Below are positions 58,961 to 64,000 of a stretch of 64,000 nt of DNA, piece after piece (positions within the stretch are counted from its first letter, which is position 1; every line of letters starts with the position of its first letter). The notes under the pieces were generated by a model, which saw only the letters and a list, made by a program, of their open reading frames with translations, did no database searches and had not been told where the DNA came from. Source of the stretch: Bubalus kerabau. Taxonomy: Eukaryota > Chordata > Mammalia > Artiodactyla > Bovidae. Both the position numbers and the translations under genes were made by a program. The stretch lies in contig NC_073632.1 of NCBI RefSeq assembly GCF_029407905.1, positions 56,964,964-57,028,963 on the forward strand, read 5' to 3'.

Positions 58961-59050
58961 ATGGCTTTACCTCGACTCACAGGAGCCTTGCGCTCCTTTT
59001 CAAATGTCACCAAGCAAGATAATTATAATGAAGAAGTGGCTGACTTACAG
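58961..59050 (+). CDS. ASCC3: ASCC3 exon 2, first coding exon (residues 1-30)
   Basis: ASCC3 is the large Ski2-like helicase of the ASC-1 complex (with ASCC1, ASCC2 and TRIP4). It unwinds DNA 3' to 5' for ALKBH3 alkylation repair and drives disassembly of collided ribosomes in quality control. The first 30 codons, starting MALPRLTGALRSFSN, match the start of mammalian ASCC3 as I remember it. The exon ends at the donor CAG|gtacat (59051) in phase 0. The start is the first ATG in this frame after the acceptor and agrees with the known N-terminus. The helicase cassettes are not in this window; this N-terminal part precedes them and helps contact ASCC2. Confidence 0.93.
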
Positions 59051-59162
59051 GTACATTGTTTTAGATAAAATGATTATAAATATAAAATATGGGCAGATAT
59101 TTGATATTCCTTTTCTCAATTCTGTGTGCATTTTAAAAAATGGTAAATTTTACCTTCATTTC

Positions 59163-59622
59163 TGTTCAGTCACTCAGTCCTTCTCCTCCCGCCTTCAATC
59201 TTTCCCAGCATCAGGGTCTTTTCAGATGAGTCAGTTCTTCACATCAGGTAGCCAAAGTATTAGAGTTTCAGCTTTAGCATCCGTCCTTCCAATGAATACT
59301 CAGGACTGATTTCCTTTAGGATGGACTGGTTGGATCTCCTTGCAGTCCAAGGGACTCTCAAGAGTCTTCACCAGCACCACAGTTCAAAAGCATCAATTCT
59401 TCTGTGCTCAGCTTTCTTTATTGTCCAACTTTCACATCCATACATGACTGTCAGGAAAACCATAGCTTTGACTATATGTGCCTTTGTTGGTAAAGTAATA
59501 TCTTTGCTTTTTAATATGCTGTCTAGGTTTGTCATAGCTTTTCTTCCAATGAGCAAATGTCTTTTAATTTCATGGCTGCAGTCACCATTTGCAGTGATTT
59601 TGGAGCCCAAGAAAACAATTGG
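59163..59622 (-). mobile_element. BovB LINE fragment with internal tail deletion
   Basis: Reverse copy of the C-terminal ORF2 region (frame 59368-59628). At the left, 'tgttcagtcactcagt' joins directly to 'ccttctcctcccgccttcaa', so about 100 bases of the 3' UTR and ORF end are missing. Confidence 0.85.
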
Positions 59623-59966
59623 TAACATCCAATTGGTAAATGCATGATATTTTTCTTGGGTCCAAAATCATCAGTACAACCAAGGGGAAAATTAAAGAGT
59701 TGGACATGACTTAGCAGCTAAATGACAGGAATAACATCTGACTCACTGCTTTTCATTTGGTCAGAGGATGTCACAAAGTTTAATCCAGGGATCAAGTTCA
59801 GTGATATGAAGTAAAATATTTACAGCTTTCTGTGTCAGTTCTTGAGGCTGGAAAGATTTAGTCTCATGGAAAGACTATGTACAGATAAGAATCTCCTGGA
59901 TTCCTAACCTGTTGTAGGATCAACCTTAGGAAAGCAATACTGATTTGAATATATTGAACCCATCAT

Positions 59967-60165
59967 TTGTTGCTGTCGTTCAGTCCCTAAGTCATGTCTG
60001 ACTGTTTGTGATCCCCTTGGACTGCAGCACACAGGCTCCCCCCATTCTTCACCATCTCCCGGAGTTTGCTCATATTCATGTCAGTTGGGGCAGTGATGCT
60101 TTCTAACTGTCTTATCCTTTGCCACCTCCTTCTCCTTTTGCCTTCCCATCATAGGAGTCTTATTT
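59967..60165 (-). mobile_element. BovB LINE 3' end, diverged
   Basis: Reverse tail region: 'cgttcagtccctaagtcatg', 'ccatctcccggagtttgctc', 'cagtgatgctttctaactgtc'. Its GTT-type tail suggests an older subfamily. Confidence 0.8.
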
Positions 60166-60589
60166 TCTTTAAATGCCTTTCATCAAAAAGCATGACATAA
60201 AGCTCTTATATACAATATGGTCTAAGCTATGTAAAAAACAAGCAGGAAAATGAAAAGAGGTTTGTGGTATGTTACCAATTGTTATCTGGGTGTTGGACTT
60301 TTTGCATTTTACTTTGCCATATGAAAATTATTTCATAATGAGTATTCATTGTGATTAAACTAGAGAAAAAGAAGCTTTAAAAAACATATCTTTGAATAAA
60401 TGAGGCCCTTTTAAATCACATTTAAATAAAGCTCCTTCTGGGAGCTGTAAATTTGGATGTGAGTAGATACAATTTTGCATTCTTATAGAAGGTGCCAAGT
60501 TGTATGATTAATGAAAAATATATGTGATAAATGATAGATTCGAGAAAAGTTTTAACCAGTATGTTTCTGTATTATGCTGTCTGTTTCAG

Positions 60590-60740
60590 ATGAAGCGGTC
60601 TAAACTTCATGAACAAATTGTAGGCTTGGACCTGACATGGATGAAGATTGTAAAATTTTTGAATGAAAAACTGGAGAAGAGTGAAATGCAAAGAGTAAAT
60701 GAAGACTTAAAAGCTATATTACAGGCTGCAAAACAAATAG
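60590..60740 (+). CDS. ASCC3: ASCC3 exon 3 (residues 31-80)
   Basis: 151 bases following the acceptor ctgtttcag and ending at the donor TAG|gtatag (60741). The frame continues from exon 2 in phase 0 and leaves in phase 1 (50 codons plus one base). The peptide (KRSKLHEQ near its start, LTWMKIVKFLNEKLEKS in the middle, ending AAKQI) is the predicted helical N-terminal region of ASCC3. It differs from the human protein as I recall it at several positions but keeps length and frame. There are no stops or frameshifts. The next exon should begin with the rest of a Val codon; it lies outside the window. Confidence 0.93.
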
Positions 60741-61157
60741 GTATAGTCTTGTTTTTGTTTTTTTTAAACCACTAAAGTTCAAAAAATAGATTCTTTTTAA
60801 ACTATATACTAAAATTCCCAGGAAAGTATTCATAATTATAAGATAGTCTTATCTATCAAAGAGCTTAGGATTCAGGGATGCAGAAGTAAGCTAATTAGTA
60901 TAGTAAAATTAAATTTGAAGGATCTTTAGGAATCTATTTAGAGTTTTAAACCACTGTCTTTACTGAAATAAGGATAGGGTAAATTAAAATTGTCATACAG
61001 CTGGAAGGAAACTTAAAAGCCATGTAGTTTTTACTCAGGCTACTTTCCCAAGATTGAAGAGAGCAAAACAAATGCCTCTTTGGTAAAGCATCTGAATTTA
61101 TTCATTGAAATTCGTTGCTTCATTCCAGACTCTGATAACTAAAAAGCATACTTTAAC

Positions 61158-61433
61158 ACTGCTGCTGCTGCTGCTAAGTCACTTCAGTCGTGTCCGACTC
61201 TGTGTGACCCCACAGACGGCAGCCCACCAGGCTCCCCCGTCCCTGGGATTCTCCAGGCAAGAACACTGGAGTGGGTTGCCATTTCCTTCTCCAATTCATG
61301 AAAGTGAAAAGTGAAAGTGAAGTCGCTCAGTCGTGTCCGACCCTCAGCGACCCTATGGACTGCAGCCTTCCAGGCTCCTCCATCCATGGGATTTTCCAGG
61401 CAGGAGTACTGGAGTGGGGTGGCATTGCCTTCT
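61158..61433 (-). mobile_element. Bov-A2 SINE with imperfect target duplication
   Basis: Full reverse copy with (ctg)n at the left. agcatacttta before and agtatacttct after suggest a diverged target duplication. Confidence 0.88.
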
Positions 61434-61497
61434 AGTATACTTCTAACTTCAAATTCAGGTTTTTACTTACAAAAGCTTGAGACTGATAACTGTGGCT

Positions 61498-61960
61498 CTG
61501 TGTGATCTGGCCTTCATCTTTCTATCTGATCAGGAGTCATCCTTGCTTTTCCTAACTGTGCTTCACAGACATGCAGCCTTTCTCACTTCCTCAAACCCAC
61601 CAGGTTGGTGCCACCTGTTTGGGGTTCTTTCTACATGCTCTTCCCTGTGCTGAGAATGTTCTTCTGTCCTAGTCTTAGAGTGGGTAGATCCTTTCTTGTT
61701 TCTTTTGAAGTTATTCCCTTAATGAGACTCTCATTGGTCATCTAATCTCAAATGATTACCCATTCTTTATCTTGTAACCCTTGGTAACATTTTCTCCACA
61801 ACATTTATTATTACCTGATATTTTGCTTATTTATTGCCTTTGTTTTGCTCGGAACAGGATCTTCTTCTTCTTGTTCAACACACACCATCCCCGGTGCTTA
61901 GAATAGTGCTTGGTATATTTTAGAGTCTTAATGACAGTTCACTTGACAAATAAATGAAAA
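61498..61960 (+). mobile_element. L2 LINE 3' end
   Basis: Ordered L2 phrases: 'gtgatctggccttcatcttt', 'ctcttccctgtgctgagaatgttcttct', 'cttatttattgcctttg', 'ggtgcttagaatagtgcttgg' and 'caaataaatga'. The order matches the 3' end of L2 in forward orientation. Confidence 0.7.
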
Positions 61961-62413
61961 TTTTTTTCAGGTGATTTCTCGGTAGAAGGAAAATTTAGAT
62001 TCTTACTTCACCATATGCTGGTTGACCAATTTTGAAAGGTGTTTCTATTTTATCTCATATACATGAATAATTTTCATTTATGATCATCAAATCTTTGAAT
62101 TTATTATTCTGATATTTTGACTTTGCTGTATCATTCAGTTATCATTGATTTGCAATATAGTATGATGTTAAATTTAATGACCTCATAGTTTTATGTTGTG
62201 AAAATATAAAATGAATGTCATATATGTTTTTGCAGTGAGATAATGTTTTGAAATTCAAGGATTTTGGTAAGACTTGAGTTTGTTTATTAAGCCTGGGAAA
62301 AATAGAGCACACTGATGTGATTTGTGATAGCATTTGACATACAGTCATACTTTATATTTTAAGAATATTGTGGCAGTTGGGTTCATTGGAAAATAACGGT
62401 GAAAATGCAAAGT

Positions 62414-62510
62414 CTCCACTCTAACTAAATTACCTTGAATAGGATCTTAACCCTTCCGGGCTTCACTGTCTTCATGTGTAAGGTGTTAGAATGATTTTGG
62501 GTTGGGGTGT
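62414..62510 (+). mobile_element. MIR SINE remnant
   Basis: 'aaattaccttgaataggatcttaaccc...gggcttcactgtcttcatgtgtaa' follows the MIR core order ('ttacttaacctctctgagcctcagtttcctcatctgtaa'). Confidence 0.5.
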
Positions 62511-63514
62511 CTGACTCAGATAGTTTTCAAAAACTATAATGTCATTCCTCTTCTTTAATTTATAAAAATACCTCAGAATACCTAGCAAAGGCAGTACAAA
62601 ATAGTAAGCTTATTCAGCACCATGACTGAATTAATTCTTTATTAAATGATGTGGAAGTTAAGATTTTAAAAAAGTAAGTTTTCCTTTACTACTTTCTGCA
62701 AATATCCCTGACAAGTCAAAAATTATTGTTTTAAAAGCCATTTAAAATATAACTTTAAATGTATTTAATATTATCTATTAAATATAATCCTAGGAGTTTT
62801 GCCTGTTAGCAAAACATCTGATTCAAACTCAGGGACTAAACTATTGACTGATGTATTTAAATAATTGAATATTTTGAGATGTAATATCTCAAAAGTTTAA
62901 TACTTTTGTGACAGATGAAATCTTGGGGTCGGATTTAGGCAGGTGCTCTTTTTAATGGTGTGTTTAAGTTAAATAACTGTTAGCTTTTTAGTGAAATTAG
63001 TAGTTGACTGGTAGTCATCTAGTCTGAATGAAAAATACTGGTGAGACTGGGAATTTTATTAAAGCTAGCAGCATTAAGAGGATTAGTCTTATGGAAAAAA
63101 AAGTCTGTGTGTTTTCTCTTATATCATTCTTTTAACACAGGTAATTTTTATGTAATTGTGTTAAAAAGGTGGAACAAGAGAATAAAGAAAAAGAAAATTA
63201 CTTGTATTTCAGTTGAGCGTATTGGTATGAGGTACTTAAGACCATGTATATTGACGAGTCAGAGTAATGGGTATTTCAGCTCAAGGGGACATCAGGGAAC
63301 ATCTTGTCCAGTCCCATCATTTTGTGTGTGAAGAAACAGGGTCCAAAGTTCAGTGAATCCTGTGGTTGAGTTGTGGCACTTCTAGGCTTGGACCCAAAGT
63401 TTGAAATGGAAACATGATGGAATTCTAGATTCTTTCCTTGTGGTCAGAGGTCAGGTTCTGTCAAGTCTACTGAACAGCTGTTCTCAAATTGACTCCCTCT
63501 ACATATTCGCTATT

Positions 63515-63640
63515 GCCCTAGTTCAGGCTTTTACCATGTCGTGTCTGAGCCACTGCGGTAGCCTATTGTCTCAAACTTCCTTTCTTATTCAACTTCACTG
63601 TCACTAGACTGATCTTTATAAAAAGTAAAGCTCATTTTAG
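63515..63640 (+). mobile_element. L2-like ancient LINE remnant
   Basis: 'ctagttcaggcttttaccatgtc', 'gagccactgcggtagcctattgtctc' and 'gactgatctttataaaa' resemble a segment of L2-type LINE sequence. Confidence 0.4.
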
Positions 63641-63641
63641 C

Positions 63642-63832
63642 CCCAGTTTGGTGGCTCAGCTGGTATCTGCCTGCAATGTGGGAGACCCAGGTCGGGAAGA
63701 TCCCCTGGAGAAGAAAATGGCAACCCACTCCAGTACTCTTGCCTGGAAAATTCCATGGACAGAGGAGCCTAGTAGGCTACAGTCCATGGGGTCACAAAGA
63801 ATTGGACATGACTGAGTGACTTCACTTTCTTT
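63642..63832 (+). mobile_element. Bov-tA SINE
   Basis: Forward copy with a shortened tRNA-like head ('agtttggtggctcagctggt', box B region partly deleted) and a complete Bov-A body ending 'gactgagtgacttcacttt'. Confidence 0.88.
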
Positions 63833-64000
63833 CTTTATTAACTTTTTAAACCAGATTCCTTAGAATGGGAAAAGAAAAGCTCCTTTATGAATTGGAATAA
63901 TTTATCTTCTTCCCATTCTGTCACATGTAACCTTTATTCCTAACATATGTAATATTTACTGTAATACTTTACTGGGAAGTACTCACTATTTTTTCTCTTT

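Larger units (their letters stand above)
59051..60589 (+). other. ASCC3: ASCC3 intron 2 with BovB debris
   Basis: 1.54 kb, from gtacat to ctgtttcag. It contains two reverse BovB fragments (59163-59622 and 59967-60165) and a short forward Bov tail (59693-59730). Part of 60220-60380 may be an old L1 end. Confidence 0.85.
60741..64000 (+). other. ASCC3: ASCC3 intron 3 (start)
   Basis: At least 3.26 kb to the window end. It holds Bov-A2, L2, MIR and Bov-tA copies listed separately. The stretches 60780-61150, 61960-62410 and 62510-63515 are AT-rich with no gene recognised. Confidence 0.8.

Noticed and set aside
60524..60589. Upstream extension of the ASCC3 exon 3 frame, starting at ATG 60524
   Set aside because: It lies before the acceptor ctgtttcag, is out of the conserved protein and is best explained as intron sequence.

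Overview
This is a piece of a ruminant (probably bovid) nuclear genome. The diagnostic evidence is the repeat content: many copies of the RTE retrotransposon BovB, its SINE relatives Bov-tA and Bov-A2, and CHR-type tRNA-derived SINEs. Older mammalian repeats (L1, L2, MIR, MER5A-like, MaLR/ERVL-like LTRs) lie between them. Cattle, sheep, goat or buffalo cannot be separated by eye.

Layout. Positions 1-5595 hold a + strand class I (gammaretrovirus-like) endogenous retrovirus with a histidine-tRNA-type primer binding site. It is heavily deleted: the reverse transcriptase catalytic core, the integrase core and the whole envelope surface subunit are missing. Positions 5600-38130 are gene-poor DNA crowded with nested BovB and SINE insertions. 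Many are flanked by readable target-site duplications, so the insertion order can be reconstructed. Positions 38145-38690 are a CpG island with CCAAT, GC-box and CRE-like sites. This is the promoter and untranslated first exon of the only host gene identified, ASCC3 (+ strand).

ASCC3 coding sequence starts in exon 2 (58961-59050) and continues in exon 3 (60590-60740); the remaining exons lie beyond the window. Intron 1 is about 20 kb and holds most of the right half. ASCC3 is the Ski2-like helicase of the ASC-1 complex (alkylation-damage repair, splitting of collided ribosomes). Only the first 80 residues of its N-terminus are encoded here.

The most interesting material is in the mobile elements: a nearly complete BovB with a 5' inversion inside one 13-bp target duplication (25521-28693); a 28-bp BovB insertion with a perfect 14-bp duplication (37714-37741); an internally deleted BovB joining 5'-UTR-type tandem repeats directly to the 3' tail (42356-42580); and three BovB copies sharing a YADD-to-DADD change in the reverse transcriptase motif. 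An unidentified exon-like ORF at 18371-18598, preceded by a textbook 3' splice site, deserves a check. All repeat names come from reading the sequence and recalling families; no database was searched.
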